From: an uncultured Shimia sp.
Lineage (GTDB): Bacteria; Pseudomonadota; Alphaproteobacteria; Rhodobacterales; Rhodobacteraceae
Direction: 5' to 3'
Assembly (NCBI RefSeq): GCF_913054185.1
Contig: NZ_CAJXIV010000010.1
Span: 1-64,000 of the forward strand
DNA length: 64,000 nucleotides
The notes under the pieces are model-generated. The model was given only the letters and a program-made list of their open reading frames with translations. It did no database searches and had not been told where the DNA came from. Below are positions 39,245 to 48,697 of the stretch, in pieces (the first letter of the stretch is position 1; each line of letters opens with the position of its first letter). A program made the translations under genes and the position numbers.

Positions 39245-40042
39245 TTACCTCGGCGTCAGGAAAGAACGGTCAGAGTCGCCCATGATAAAGGCCACCATCT
39301 CTTGCACATATTCACTGTCGGTCTCCTCGCCCAAGCGCTTGGCCCGCGCCTGAAACGCCCCCTCGCCCTGCGCCAGCATCTGAAACGCCGCCCGCAAAGC
39401 AGTGATGTCAGACCGTGCCACACCGCGTCGCTTCAATCCAACAAGGTTCAGCCCGTCCAACTCGCCACGCGGCCCTTGCACCAAGCCATAAGGGATCACG
39501 TCGTTTGTCACCATGCTGACCGCGCCAATGATGGCGCCACGGCCAATGCGCACCCATTGGTGAATGCCGCACAATCCGCCGATGATCACGTCATCTTCAA
39601 TGATACAATGCCCTGCCACGGCCGCCGAGTTCACCACAATCACATTGTGGCCGATCTGTGCATCATGCGCGATGTGGCAGCCCGCCATGAACAACCCGTC
39701 ATTGCCCACTCGCGTGACGCCACCGCCACCTTCGGTGCCGCTGTTCATCGTCACGTGCTCACGGATACAATTGCGTTCGCCAATCACCAGTTTGGTGTCT
39801 TCGCCACCGAACTTAAGATCCTGTGGGACCTCGCCAATCACCGAGAAGCTGAACACCACCGTGTCCGCACCAATCTCAGTGTCACCGGTCACCACCACAT
39901 GAGACTTCAACTCAACGCCGGCATGCAAAACAACCTTTGCACCCACGACGCAAAATGGCCCAACAACGCAGCCGTCCGAAATCACCGCGCCGTTTTCGAT
40001 CACCGCTGAGGCATGCACCTCTGCTTTTGCAGAAATAGCCAT
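39245..40042 (-). CDS. lpxA: UDP-N-acetylglucosamine O-acyltransferase
   Basis: First step of lipid A synthesis, moving a 3-hydroxyacyl chain from ACP to UDP-GlcNAc. The 265 residues form a left-handed beta helix with hexapeptide repeats, catalytic His in GCHIAHDAQIGHN, and a C-terminal helical domain RSDITALRAAFQ. It is preceded by fabZ with a 5-base gap and followed by lpxI, a normal lpx cluster order. Confidence 0.97.
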   Translation of the reverse strand: MAISAKAEVHASAVIENGAVISDGCVVGPFCVVGAKVVLHAGVELKSHVVVTGDTEIGADTVVFSFSVIGEVPQDLKFGGEDTKLVIGERNCIREHVTMNSGTEGGGGVTRVGNDGLFMAGCHIAHDAQIGHNVIVVNSAAVAGHCIIEDDVIIGGLCGIHQWVRIGRGAIIGAVSMVTNDVIPYGLVQGPRGELDGLNLVGLKRRGVARSDITALRAAFQMLAQGEGAFQARAKRLGEETDSEYVQEMVAFIMGDSDRSFLTPR

Positions 40043-40047
40043 CAGCG

Positions 40048-40512
40048 TTACTCCTTAGGCAAATCCATCATTGCGGTAAACTCAACTTCACACGCCACGT
40101 CGCCGTCAACTGTGGCGGTGCCAGCAAACTTCCAGACTTTGCCGCCTGGTTTTCCTCGGGTGGTTTCCACTTTCATTTCCAGCTTGTCGCCTGGCACCAC
40201 CATGCGGCGGAACTTACATTTGTCGATGCCCATGAAGTAGACCAATAGGTCTTTGTCGGCCAAATCTAGTGCTACACCCACCATAATGGCCGACGTCTGC
40301 GCCATAGCTTCTACAATGGTAACCCCTGGCATGATCGGCTTTTTGGGGAAATGGCCCTGAAAATGCGGCTCGTTCATCGTAACCATTTTGATGCCTTTGG
40401 CCGATTGATATCCATCGATATCAACCACTTTGTCGACCAGCAGGAAAGGATAGCGATGTGGAATGAGCCGTTGGATCAGTTCGATATCGGCGCTCTTGAG
40501 ATCTTCGGACAT
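40048..40512 (-). CDS. fabZ: 3-hydroxyacyl-ACP dehydratase FabZ
   Basis: Dehydrates 3-hydroxyacyl-ACP in fatty acid elongation, competing with LpxA for the same substrate pool. The 154-residue hotdog protein has catalytic His in [14 protein letters not shown] and Glu in IVEAMAQTS. The strong SD GAGGAGC, six bases before ATG 40512, is complementary to an upstream sequence at 40568-40577. The mRNA can therefore fold the ribosome site into a hairpin. It follows skp after a 139-base spacer, the longest gap in the bamA-lpxB run. Confidence 0.97.
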   Translation of the reverse strand: MSEDLKSADIELIQRLIPHRYPFLLVDKVVDIDGYQSAKGIKMVTMNEPHFQGHFPKKPIMPGVTIVEAMAQTSAIMVGVALDLADKDLLVYFMGIDKCKFRRMVVPGDKLEMKVETTRGKPGGKVWKFAGTATVDGDVACEVEFTAMMDLPKE

Positions 40513-40515
40513 AAT

Positions 40516-40577
40516 TTGCTCCTCGTGCGGCCTAAGACTTTGATCCTAGCCCTAGCAACCCGCGCCGCGAGGAGCAA
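40516..40577 (-). promoter_or_regulatory. SD-sequestering hairpin in the fabZ leader
   Basis: On the minus strand TTGCTCCTCG (40577-40568) pairs perfectly with CGAGGAGCAA (40525-40516), which contains the fabZ SD. Adjacent CGGC and GCCG add about four more pairs beyond a 2-base bulge. The loop is about 35 bases. No T tract follows, so it is not an intrinsic terminator. Translational control or RNA processing is inferred. Confidence 0.6.
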
Positions 40578-40651
40578 GCACCAGCCTGCAATCAATGACT
40601 TACAAGGCCACCAAATTTGAAAACCATCGAAACAAGGCCAAAGACTTGTTT

Positions 40652-41218
40652 CTATTCGTCTTCTGGCTGCTCGGAATTGGACCGACCATCGCCCAACATT
40701 TGATTGAGACGCTCAATCGCAAAGGACGTCACATCCACAGCAGGATCTCCAAGCAAAACATCCCGACGCTCAAGGATCACGCTCGCCCCGGCATCCCGCA
40801 TCAGCGCTGTCAAAACTGGGCTGACAACACGGATAAAAGCCTCTTGCTCACGCTGACGACGTTGCTCCAAATTGGCGGCTTTCTGGTCTTGTTCTTTGCG
40901 GATCTGCACCACCCGCGCGTCAAACGCCTCTGCAACTGCGCGAAACGCGCCTGCTTCCATCTCACCGCGTTTGTCAGTGAGCGCTCTTTCTTCCGCCGTC
41001 AACTCCGCCTGAATGCGCCGGTTCTCCGCCAACAGAATTGACTCATCCGCCGCCAACTCCTGAGCCACACGTATGCCAAACATCGACTGACTGAACATCA
41101 GGTCACTGTCGACCGTCAACACTTGAGACTGCGGCAATGCCGCGTCTTGTGCAAAGGCAAACGGGGCGCTGAGAAGCGCCCCGACCAGAAATATTATGCG
41201 AAATGCATTGCCACCCAT
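40652..41218 (-). CDS. OmpH/Skp-family periplasmic chaperone
   Basis: A 188-residue exported protein with a signal peptide ending FAFAQ. The body is strongly helical and charged (ENRRIQAELTAEERALTDKRGEMEAG is the coiled-coil region near residues 65-90), typical of the Skp tentacles that hold unfolded outer-membrane proteins. The C-terminal beta part contains DAGASVILERRDVLL. It lies 6 bases after bamA, the usual neighbour. Confidence 0.9.
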   Translation of the reverse strand: MGGNAFRIIFLVGALLSAPFAFAQDAALPQSQVLTVDSDLMFSQSMFGIRVAQELAADESILLAENRRIQAELTAEERALTDKRGEMEAGAFRAVAEAFDARVVQIRKEQDQKAANLEQRRQREQEAFIRVVSPVLTALMRDAGASVILERRDVLLGDPAVDVTSFAIERLNQMLGDGRSNSEQPEDE

Positions 41219-41224
41219 ACCAGA

Positions 41225-43588
41225 TCAGAACTGCGCACTGATGGTGAAGTCAAAGCTCTGATCCCGGTCGAACTCTTCTTTCTGCAGGGCTTTAGTGAAG
41301 TTGAACCGCAGTGGACCAATTGGCGTTGTCCAAAAGATCGACGCCCCAATCACATGACGCAAAGTGAAGTCTTCGTAGTAGATGTTGCCCACACCATTGG
41401 TTTTGTCCAAACCCCACAATGAGCCAACATCATAGAACAAACCGCCCGTGATCCCCAATTCCTCGGGCAGCCCCAATGGAAACTCCGCTTCAAACCGCGC
41501 CGCAGCATAGTATTTACCACCCAAAGCGTCATCCACAGATCCATCCGCAGAACGCTCCCGCGGACCAAGACCGTAAGGTTCAAAACCGCGAATGTCCCGA
41601 TTGCTGACGATGTAGCGGTCATCAATTCGGCTGTCGCCATTTGGAGAGTACAAAGCCCCGCCTTGCAACGTGGCGCGCAAGGTCACTTCCTCATGCCACA
41701 CTTTGGATTCGGCAACCGCACGCGCAGTTGTCGACACAAAGGTATAGTCGCCGCCAAGCCCGCCAAAGTCCTGGCCAAACTCCACCAGGTACCCGCGATT
41801 TGGATCTAGGCCACGCCGACGTGTGTCATAGCGGTAAGTGTATCCGACGGAACTTTTCCAGAGTTCTCCACGTGACGCTTCAGCATCGATAATCGAACCT
41901 GGCACCGCATTTGCGCTCTCAACGGTAATGTCAGACCGTTCCAACTTATAGCGCAGCTGCATATTGGAGTATTCGCCCAGTTCAAAACCAAGGTATGGAG
42001 AAAACTCACCAACTGTATTTGTAAAACGCGCCTCACTAGGCTCGAACTCTTTGTAGAAGAACCCAAATCCAGCGGTCAAGTTGCGTCCCAAGAACGCGGG
42101 TTCCGCAAACGACAGGCTGTAATCTTTGATGTCTGACGAAGTGGAGAAGGACAGTCCAAAACTCTGACCACGACCCAGGAAGTTTGCTTCGTTGAACCGC
42201 ACAACGAGTCCAATCCCGTCGTTGGTCGAGTAGGTACCACCCAGTGCCAGCGAGCCTGTGGGCTGTTCTTCGACATCCACGTCCACAATCACCTGGCTTG
42301 GAGTGCTGCCTTCGCGCGCATTCACATCAGCCACCGTGAAGAACCCAAGTGCACGGATGCGCTCCGCACTTTCACGTATTTCACGTGGGTTAAACGGGTC
42401 ACCTTCGGCAATGCGGAACTGGTTCCGGATCACCTTGTCCAGAGTGGTTGTGTTACCTTCGATGTCGATGCGCTCGACAAAGATCTTCGGACCTTTGGTC
42501 AGCACAAAATCCACATCAAGCGTCAAATCACGATCGTTGCGCGAAATCCGAGGATCCACCCGCAGAAAGTCTTGCCCCTGCTTCAGGCCAAACCGCTCCA
42601 TCCGGGAAATCGAGTTTTCCACCAGCGTTGGAGAATACACCACACCAGGCTTCAGACGTAGCGTGTCCAAATAGGCCTGCGCATCCACACCATCAATTTC
42701 GCTTGTTGCGGTGATATTGCCAAACTTGAACTGCTGCCCTTCCTCGATGTTGAATGTCAGGAAATAGCCGTCCCGCTCACGAGACAATTCCGCGTTTACA
42801 CCCACAGTGCGGAAGTCGACATACCCACGCGACAGATAGAAATCGCGCAGCACCTGTTTATCAAACTCGATGCGATCATTCACAAAGGTATCTTGCTTAA
42901 AGAACGCCCGCAGCAGTCCGGCCTGTTTGGTCGCCAAAACACGACGCAACCGATTATCACTGAAGTTGCGATTGCCCACAAAGCCAATGCGCTCAATTTC
43001 GGCCACGCCACCTTCGAACACTTCAAAAATCAGATCAGCGCGGTTATCACTTCGGCGAATGACACGGGTGTTCACGCGCGCGGCCAAGCGGCCCTGCTCA
43101 GAATAGGCTTGAGTGATGCGCGCTGCGTCTCGCTCTGCAACAGATGGGTTCAAAACCCGTCTGGTTTCAGATTCCACCAACTGTGAAAGCGCCTCATCCT
43201 TGAGACGCTTGTTGCCCTCAAAGTTGATGCGGTTGATTGTTGGGTACTCCGTCACCTTGATGACAAGGGTGCTGCCACTTGGAATTATTTCAACGGTTTC
43301 AAACACGCCACTTGCTAGAACACGCTGATACGCTGCATTCACCTGACCAGCCGTAACAGCCGTGCCCCGCGGAATTGCGGCGTAATTGGCCACCGCGGCG
43401 TCTTCGATCCGCTGATTGCCTTCCACCCGAATGGAGCTGAAATTATACGTTTGTGCGCGACCAAAAGTTGGCAACGCGATCACAACCGCAAAAATTGCAA
43501 AGAAAAACGCTGTTAAGAGGCGCCGATTCTGCACCTCTTCCCCGTCTTTGGCGATTGCCAAAGCCCTCGATTGTTTGGTCATTCCCAA
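41225..43588 (-). CDS. bamA: Outer membrane protein assembly factor BamA
   Basis: A 787-residue Omp85 protein that inserts beta-barrels into the outer membrane. After a signal segment ending FGRAQ, five POTRA domains run from FSSIRVEGNQRI to about residue 430. The 16-strand barrel follows, with the VRGF-equivalent loop NRDIRGFEPYGLGPR, and ends in the aromatic C-terminal strand SFDFTISAQF. The N-terminal extension before the signal core is long, so ATG 43582 is a possible alternative start. It lies between the small membrane protein gene and skp. Confidence 0.97.
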   Translation of the reverse strand: MGMTKQSRALAIAKDGEEVQNRRLLTAFFFAIFAVVIALPTFGRAQTYNFSSIRVEGNQRIEDAAVANYAAIPRGTAVTAGQVNAAYQRVLASGVFETVEIIPSGSTLVIKVTEYPTINRINFEGNKRLKDEALSQLVESETRRVLNPSVAERDAARITQAYSEQGRLAARVNTRVIRRSDNRADLIFEVFEGGVAEIERIGFVGNRNFSDNRLRRVLATKQAGLLRAFFKQDTFVNDRIEFDKQVLRDFYLSRGYVDFRTVGVNAELSRERDGYFLTFNIEEGQQFKFGNITATSEIDGVDAQAYLDTLRLKPGVVYSPTLVENSISRMERFGLKQGQDFLRVDPRISRNDRDLTLDVDFVLTKGPKIFVERIDIEGNTTTLDKVIRNQFRIAEGDPFNPREIRESAERIRALGFFTVADVNAREGSTPSQVIVDVDVEEQPTGSLALGGTYSTNDGIGLVVRFNEANFLGRGQSFGLSFSTSSDIKDYSLSFAEPAFLGRNLTAGFGFFYKEFEPSEARFTNTVGEFSPYLGFELGEYSNMQLRYKLERSDITVESANAVPGSIIDAEASRGELWKSSVGYTYRYDTRRRGLDPNRGYLVEFGQDFGGLGGDYTFVSTTARAVAESKVWHEEVTLRATLQGGALYSPNGDSRIDDRYIVSNRDIRGFEPYGLGPRERSADGSVDDALGGKYYAAARFEAEFPLGLPEELGITGGLFYDVGSLWGLDKTNGVGNIYYEDFTLRHVIGASIFWTTPIGPLRFNFTKALQKEEFDRDQSFDFTISAQF

Positions 43589-43760
43589 ACTCCGCAGTAC
43601 ATCCCAGTTGGATTGTGACTATCGGGTCTGAGGGCTGATGTCAAAACAGCATTGGCCTTTGATCAAAGAGAATCAGCCTGCGCCGTTTCAGCACCAATAG
43701 CGGATGAGGCCTGTTGCACCACATAATATGGTGTGTCGGCCCCGTTCCGCTCAATTGGCG
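43589..43760 (-). promoter_or_regulatory. Leader/promoter region of bamA
   Basis: The 172 bases between the small membrane protein stop and bamA contain a perfect -35 TTGACA on the minus strand (43644-43639), without a good -10 at standard spacing. They also hold a small palindrome CACCA-N7-TGGTG (43717-43733). bamA may thus have its own promoter. Confidence 0.35.
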
Positions 43761-43907
43761 TCAGTACAAGCCACCGTTCATGATCATCGTGCCGATGTAA
43801 GAGCCAAGTGACAACCCGGCGATGATCGCCGTTGGGAACAACAGACGTTCCCAGTTGATGTCGATGAGCAAACCAACTGCGCGGTATCCGTCTTCGATTG
43901 TATGCAT
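43761..43907 (-). CDS. 48-residue membrane protein between rseP and bamA
   Basis: The frame from ATG 43907 reads MHTIEDGYRAVGLLIDIN, then WERLLFPTAIIAGLSLGS, then YIGTMIMNGGLY and a TGA at 43761. One hydrophobic span (LLFPTAIIAGLSLGSYIGTMI) occupies the C-terminal half. Codon use matches neighbours and the position is in line with the operon. The SD is weak (TGGA). Its place between two envelope-biogenesis genes suggests an envelope role, which is inference. The family is not recognised. Confidence 0.7.
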   Translation of the reverse strand: MHTIEDGYRAVGLLIDINWERLLFPTAIIAGLSLGSYIGTMIMNGGLY

Positions 43908-43917
43908 AGTTCCAAAC

Positions 43918-43958
43918 CCAATTCTTACCTACGTGCTAACTCTACCGTAGGAATTGGG
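43918..43958. other. Imperfect inverted repeat upstream of the 48-residue gene
   Basis: CCCAATTC-TTAC-CTACG (43918-43934 region) mirrors CGTAG-GAATTGGG (ending about 43958), giving 13 pairs with a 4-base bulge around a 12-base loop. It lies between the rseP terminator and the small gene and could be an operator or an mRNA leader hairpin. Confidence 0.45.
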
Positions 43959-43960
43959 CA

Positions 43961-43993
43961 AAAATTGGGCGCAACCTGCAAAGCCGCGCCCAA
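43961..43993 (-). terminator. Probable terminator of rseP
   Basis: On the minus strand TTGGGCGC (43993-43986) and GCGCCCAA (43972-43965) form an 8-bp stem with a 13-base loop, followed by TTTTTG. It separates the pyrH-rseP run from the bamA-lpxB run. Confidence 0.7.
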
Positions 43994-44000
43994 AATCACG

Positions 44001-45347
44001 TTACGGGCAGAACAAATCGTTGGTCAGTCCAAGCACCATCATGCTCAAAACCAACACCAAACCTGCCGTCATAAGAATGCGCAGCACACCGTCTGCAGGG
44101 GGCTTCCCGGTCACGGCTTCATAGGCGTAAAATACCAGATGTCCGCCATCCAGCATCGGAATCGGGAACAGATTCAGCAGGCCAATTGCCGTCGACAACA
44201 CAGCAATGAACCAAATAAAGCTCTGCGCCCCTTGGCTTGCCATCGCGCTAGAGGTCTGCGCAATCCCAACAGGTCCAGACAGATTACAGCTGCTGATCGC
44301 GCCGGTGATCATATGATATAGTCCGCTCACGGACCCTTCCATGATCCGACCGGTCTGACGCACACCAGCCATAAATGCCTCGCCCGCGGGCAAAGTCTCT
44401 GTCGCTGGATCAAATGCCAGCCCGCCACCAATGCCAATCCGCCAATGCGTGACAAACCCACCATCAGCCTGTGGCTCGTCGACCCGACGGGGTGTCAGGT
44501 CAAACTGATCCAGCGTGCCAGCCCGGTTCACAGTCAGTGCCAATGTGGCCCCTTCCCCACCTTCAACAGCTTCCTTGAGCTGGGAGAAGGCCACAATCGG
44601 CTTGCCATCAATCGCGGTGAACACGTCGCCAACTTCCAGGCCAGCGTTATAAGCTGCCGAACGTGGGGCCAAAGACTGCACCATCGGCGGATACAAAAAC
44701 GGCCCGGACACGTCCAACGTCTCCCCGCTGCGCTCAACCGTATAGCTTAGCACCGCCTCTTTTGGCATTGCTTTGGCAAAGCCATCAAAGGCTTCCGGAT
44801 CATCAAACGACGGGATCTCAGCCCCCCCAATCGCGGTCACAACATCGCCTTGTTGCAACTCGTACGGTGCGTCCGGCAAATCCCAGATCTCGCCAACAAT
44901 CAGCTTGCTGCCAATCTGACCGTTGAACATCATCACACCGGTGAAAATGATGATCGACAGAATGAAGTTGAACACAGGCCCCGCCAGAACAGTTGCCGCC
45001 CGCGCCCACAATGGCGCACCATGCATGGTGTGGCGCCGTTCTTCTTCGGTCAACTCCGCCATGGCCTCGCCATCTTTGCCGCTTGCGGCATTGGCGTCAC
45101 CTTTAAACTTCACGTATCCGCCCAGGGGAATGGCCGCGATCTGCCATTTGGTGCCACGTTTGTCATAGCGTGACCAGATCACCGGACCAAAACCAAGGCT
45201 GAACACATCCGCGCCAATCCCGCTCCATCGGCCAACGATGTAGTGGCCATACTCATGGATCGCGACGATGATCGACAGGGCCAACACAAACCACAACACG
45301 GTCAGGCCGCCGCCACCAATACCGGAAATCAGCGATGAAATATCCAA
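44001..45347 (-). CDS. rseP: RIP metalloprotease RseP (site-2 protease)
   Basis: An intramembrane zinc protease that cuts membrane-tethered anti-sigma factors and signal peptide remnants. The 448 residues have the zinc motif HEYGH at 31-35, two PDZ domains (about 120-290, including VGDVFTAIDGKPI), and the second active-site motif PIPMLDGGHLVFY near the C-terminus. It follows dxr with a 24-base gap and is followed by a terminator. Confidence 0.96.
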   Translation of the reverse strand: MDISSLISGIGGGGLTVLWFVLALSIIVAIHEYGHYIVGRWSGIGADVFSLGFGPVIWSRYDKRGTKWQIAAIPLGGYVKFKGDANAASGKDGEAMAELTEEERRHTMHGAPLWARAATVLAGPVFNFILSIIIFTGVMMFNGQIGSKLIVGEIWDLPDAPYELQQGDVVTAIGGAEIPSFDDPEAFDGFAKAMPKEAVLSYTVERSGETLDVSGPFLYPPMVQSLAPRSAAYNAGLEVGDVFTAIDGKPIVAFSQLKEAVEGGEGATLALTVNRAGTLDQFDLTPRRVDEPQADGGFVTHWRIGIGGGLAFDPATETLPAGEAFMAGVRQTGRIMEGSVSGLYHMITGAISSCNLSGPVGIAQTSSAMASQGAQSFIWFIAVLSTAIGLLNLFPIPMLDGGHLVFYAYEAVTGKPPADGVLRILMTAGLVLVLSMMVLGLTNDLFCP

Positions 45348-45371
45348 AGGGGTCGTCCTCTTTCTGGGGCG

Positions 45372-46541
45372 TTATGCCAATTTTTGCATGACCTGATCGG
45401 CCGTCTTGCGAGCCAGATGGTCGGTTTCCATAACCGTATCAAGGGTCATTTCGGCATTCTTGCGGCAATGTGATGGAGAAAGCTGTGTCAAAACCTCTTC
45501 GACCACCTCTGCCATCTGCAAAAACCCAATGCGATGAGCGAGGAACCCATCCAGCGCACGCTCCTTGGCCGCGTTGAAAATGGCTCCGGCGTGTCCACCA
45601 AGTTCCAGCACATCATGTGCCAAACGCAGCGCCGGATACCTTTGCAGATCCGGTTCTCGAAAATGCAGCGCGCCAATCTTAGCGAGGTCCAACCGTTCCA
45701 CTGGTAGTGTCTTGCGTTCCGGCCAATGTAACGCAAAGCCAATTGCATGACGCATATCCGGAGGGCCAACATGCGCCATCAATGCACCGTCGTTAAACCC
45801 AACCAGCGCATGCACCAACGATTCCGGATGCACCAGCACCTCAATTTGCTCATGTGCACAGCCAAAAAATTCTTTGGTCTCAATGACCTCGAGCGCCTTA
45901 TTGAACATGGATGCGCTGTCAACCGTGATCCGCTGCCCCATGTTCCAGTTGGGATGGCTGCTGGCTTGCTCCGGCGTTGCGCGCGCCATATCTTCTAGCG
46001 TCCAATCTCGGAACGCACCACCGCTGGCGGTGATAATAATTCGTTCCACAGCCGCCATGTCTTCGCCAATCAGACCTTGGAAAATCGCCGAATGCTCACT
46101 GTCCACTGGCAGGATACGCGCATTGTGTTTCGCGGCGGTGCCCATGATCAGCTGACCAGCTGTGACCAGCGATTCCTTGTTGGCCAATGCCAACGTCGCG
46201 CCCTGCTCCAGCGCCACTAATCCCGGTGCCAGCCCCGCCGCGCCAACAATGGCACTCATCACCCAATCCGCAGGCCGCGCCGCCGCCTCGCGGATCGCTG
46301 CTGCACCCGCTGCAACCTCAACGCCACTGCCGTCCAACGCAACACGAAGCTCTTCAAGCCGCGCCTCATCCGCTGTCACGGCGATATCTGCGCTCAATTC
46401 GCGCGCGTCTGCCGCCAATTGGGCAATGTTTTGCCCCCCGCTCAACGCCACCACGTCATAGCTGTCAGGATCGCGTCGGATCAGGTCGATGGTGTTTTGC
46501 CCAATCGACCCGGTAGCTCCAAAAATGGAAATTTTTCTCAT
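45372..46541 (-). CDS. dxr: 1-deoxy-D-xylulose 5-phosphate reductoisomerase
   Basis: Converts DXP to MEP, the committed step of the non-mevalonate isoprenoid pathway. The 389 residues start with the NADPH site ISIFGATGSIGQNT. The substrate and metal region LPVDSEHSAIFQ and ITASGGAFRDW follow. Start overlaps the cdsA stop by 4 bases. The product pathway feeds UppS in the same operon. Confidence 0.98.
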   Translation of the reverse strand: MRKISIFGATGSIGQNTIDLIRRDPDSYDVVALSGGQNIAQLAADARELSADIAVTADEARLEELRVALDGSGVEVAAGAAAIREAAARPADWVMSAIVGAAGLAPGLVALEQGATLALANKESLVTAGQLIMGTAAKHNARILPVDSEHSAIFQGLIGEDMAAVERIIITASGGAFRDWTLEDMARATPEQASSHPNWNMGQRITVDSASMFNKALEVIETKEFFGCAHEQIEVLVHPESLVHALVGFNDGALMAHVGPPDMRHAIGFALHWPERKTLPVERLDLAKIGALHFREPDLQRYPALRLAHDVLELGGHAGAIFNAAKERALDGFLAHRIGFLQMAEVVEEVLTQLSPSHCRKNAEMTLDTVMETDHLARKTADQVMQKLA

Positions 46542-47311
46542 GTTGCCGGCAGCCCCAACACGGCGCCCAGCACCAACACCAAAAGTGCTGCGCCCAACAT
46601 GGCATCAAACCGATCGAGCAAGCCGCCGTGACCAGGAATGAGATTCGAACTGTCTTTAATGCCTGTCCGACGTTTGATTGCACTCTCTGCAGCATCACCC
46701 ATTTGTGAGGCAAATGCCGTCAGCACTGACAGAATAATCAAAGGCGTGCCGCCAAAAGCCAGGCCCACACATGCTGCAGCTACCCAGCCGGCCATAGTGC
46801 CTGACCAAGTCTTCTTCGGGCTGACTTTTGGCCAAAATTTCGGCCCGCCGAAAATGCGTCCCGCGAAGTAGCCTGCCACATCAGTTGCCACAACAACCGA
46901 CACCAGCCAGATCACCCAATAGGCGCCACGCACGTCACGCAGCACAATCAACCCATAGCAAGCCAACATGAGCCCCGCCGCATAAGCTACGTAAACTCCA
47001 CGATCTTTCTTGATTTGCCCAGCCCCTGCCAATGGCACCGCGAGCAACATCGGTAAGACCGCCTGACCGGGTACAAAGTCAGTCAGGAACATGACCACAG
47101 CGGCCAACGCCCCCATCGACAGCGACACTTTTTGGTCGCCACCAGACATCATCCGGGTCAACTCCCAAACCATGCCACCGCAAATGATTACGACAAATTC
47201 ATGGAACAGAAAGCCGCCTTGCCAGATCGCCAATCCGCCCACGCCAAGCAGCACCACTGCTGACAGAGTCCGAGGCAACAAATCACCCCATTTACCAGCC
47301 GCACCGCTCAC
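46538..47311 (-). CDS. cdsA: Phosphatidate cytidylyltransferase
   Basis: Makes CDP-diacylglycerol from phosphatidate and CTP at the inner membrane. The protein has about seven hydrophobic segments and the C-terminal signature SAIKRRTGIKDSSNLIPGHGG followed by LLDRFD. I choose GTG 47311, which overlaps the uppS stop as GTGA and gives 257 residues. The longer open frame (to 47395) lies inside uppS and adds nothing hydrophobic. Confidence 0.95.
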   Translation of the reverse strand: MSGAAGKWGDLLPRTLSAVVLLGVGGLAIWQGGFLFHEFVVIICGGMVWELTRMMSGGDQKVSLSMGALAAVVMFLTDFVPGQAVLPMLLAVPLAGAGQIKKDRGVYVAYAAGLMLACYGLIVLRDVRGAYWVIWLVSVVVATDVAGYFAGRIFGGPKFWPKVSPKKTWSGTMAGWVAAACVGLAFGGTPLIILSVLTAFASQMGDAAESAIKRRTGIKDSSNLIPGHGGLLDRFDAMLGAALLVLVLGAVLGLPAT

Positions 47312-48030
47312 ACTGTCACCGTGCCAAAGCGACGGTCGCGTCGTGCATAAGCGTCCACCAGTTTGCGGAACTCCTCTTTGGAGAAATCCGGCCATAACGT
47401 GTCAATAAATTCGTATTCGGCATAAGCCGACTGCCACAACAAGAAGTTGGATATCCGGGCTTCCCCACTCGTACGAATGACCAGATCAGGATCCGGCAAC
47501 ACATGTGTGTCCAGATACTTCGGCAACGTCTCTTCGTTCACATCTTCCGGTGCCAATGAGCCATTCGCCACATCCTGCGCCAAGCGTTGCGTCGCGCGAG
47601 CCACCTCGTCCCGGCCACCATAGTTCAGCGCAATGGTCAGGTTCACACCGTCATTCTCAGCAGTAAGTTCTTCGAGCTCGTCCATCAACGCGCGCAGCTT
47701 CGCATCCAGCCGAGGCCGGTCGCCAATAAACCGCACCCGCACACCTTCCGCCTTCAGCCCGCGAGCTTCTTTGCGAATGTACTGGCGAAACAGGCTCATC
47801 AAGCCCGCCACTTCCGCCTGTGTGCGTTTCCAGTTCTCGGTCGAGAACCCAAATATTGTCAAATATTCAACACCTAAGGGGCCGCAGGCGCGTACAATCT
47901 CCTTGACGCGCTTGGCCCCGGCGTGATGCCCAAATAACCGCGGGCGACCGCGGGCCTGCGCCCACCTGCCGTTGCCATCCATGATAATGGCCACATGCCG
48001 AGGGCCGGTCGCGGGAATCTCGTCACCCAT
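47308..48030 (-). CDS. uppS: Isoprenyl transferase (undecaprenyl diphosphate synthase)
   Basis: Builds the C55 lipid carrier for cell-wall and LPS sugars from FPP and IPP. The 240 residues show IIMDGNGRWAQARG with the catalytic Asp, the GHHAGAKRV helix, FGFSTENWKR, and the C-terminal RTSGEARISNFLLWQSAYAE is the region around residues 195-214. It precedes cdsA with a 4-base overlap and follows frr by 6 bases. Confidence 0.97.
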   Translation of the reverse strand: MGDEIPATGPRHVAIIMDGNGRWAQARGRPRLFGHHAGAKRVKEIVRACGPLGVEYLTIFGFSTENWKRTQAEVAGLMSLFRQYIRKEARGLKAEGVRVRFIGDRPRLDAKLRALMDELEELTAENDGVNLTIALNYGGRDEVARATQRLAQDVANGSLAPEDVNEETLPKYLDTHVLPDPDLVIRTSGEARISNFLLWQSAYAEYEFIDTLWPDFSKEEFRKLVDAYARRDRRFGTVTV

Positions 48031-48036
48031 GTTGCT

Positions 48037-48600
48037 TCAGACCTGCATGATCTCGGATTGCTTGTTCTCAAGCGCGCCGTCGATCTGCTTGATGTAGCTG
48101 TCGGTCATCTCCTGAACTTCAGATTCCCAAATCTTCTGATCGTCCTCAGACAGACCATTCGATTTGGCTTTCTTAATGGAGTCCATGCCATCACGACGCA
48201 GGTTGCGGATCGCCACGCGGGCGTGTTCGGCATATTGCGCGGCCACACGGGTCAACTCGGTGCGGCGTTCTTCGTTGAGCTCCGGAATCGGCAGCATCAC
48301 AATGGTGCCGTTGGTCTGAGGGTTGATACCCAAACCGGAATTCATGATCGCCTTCTCAACTGCGCCAACCATCGACTTATCCCAGACGTTAATGGTCACC
48401 ATGCGCGGCTCTGGCACGTTTACAGTGCCCACCTGGTTGATAGGTGTTTTGGAGCCATAGGCCTCCACCATCACCGGTTCCAGCATACTTGCCGAGGCGC
48501 GGCCTGTGCGCAGAGAGGCAAATTCAGTTTTCAACGCGCCCATCGCGCCATCCATGCGGCGGGTTAGGTCGTTGGTATCAAGTTCGAACTCTTCGGACAT
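48037..48600 (-). CDS. frr: Ribosome recycling factor
   Basis: Splits post-termination ribosomes with EF-G. The 187-residue product matches throughout: [21 protein letters not shown] near the start, [17 protein letters not shown] in the middle, and the helix [19 protein letters not shown]. It lies in the common order pyrH-frr-uppS with a 97-base gap after pyrH. Confidence 0.98.
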   Translation of the reverse strand: MSEEFELDTNDLTRRMDGAMGALKTEFASLRTGRASASMLEPVMVEAYGSKTPINQVGTVNVPEPRMVTINVWDKSMVGAVEKAIMNSGLGINPQTNGTIVMLPIPELNEERRTELTRVAAQYAEHARVAIRNLRRDGMDSIKKAKSNGLSEDDQKIWESEVQEMTDSYIKQIDGALENKQSEIMQV

Positions 48601-48697
48601 GAGATTGCTCTCTTCTTCTGTGTATTTTCTTTTGTGTTTTTCGCGCGTTGCGGCGCCACCGGCACCGCGTCACGCAGTCTTGATCACCTTAACGGGA

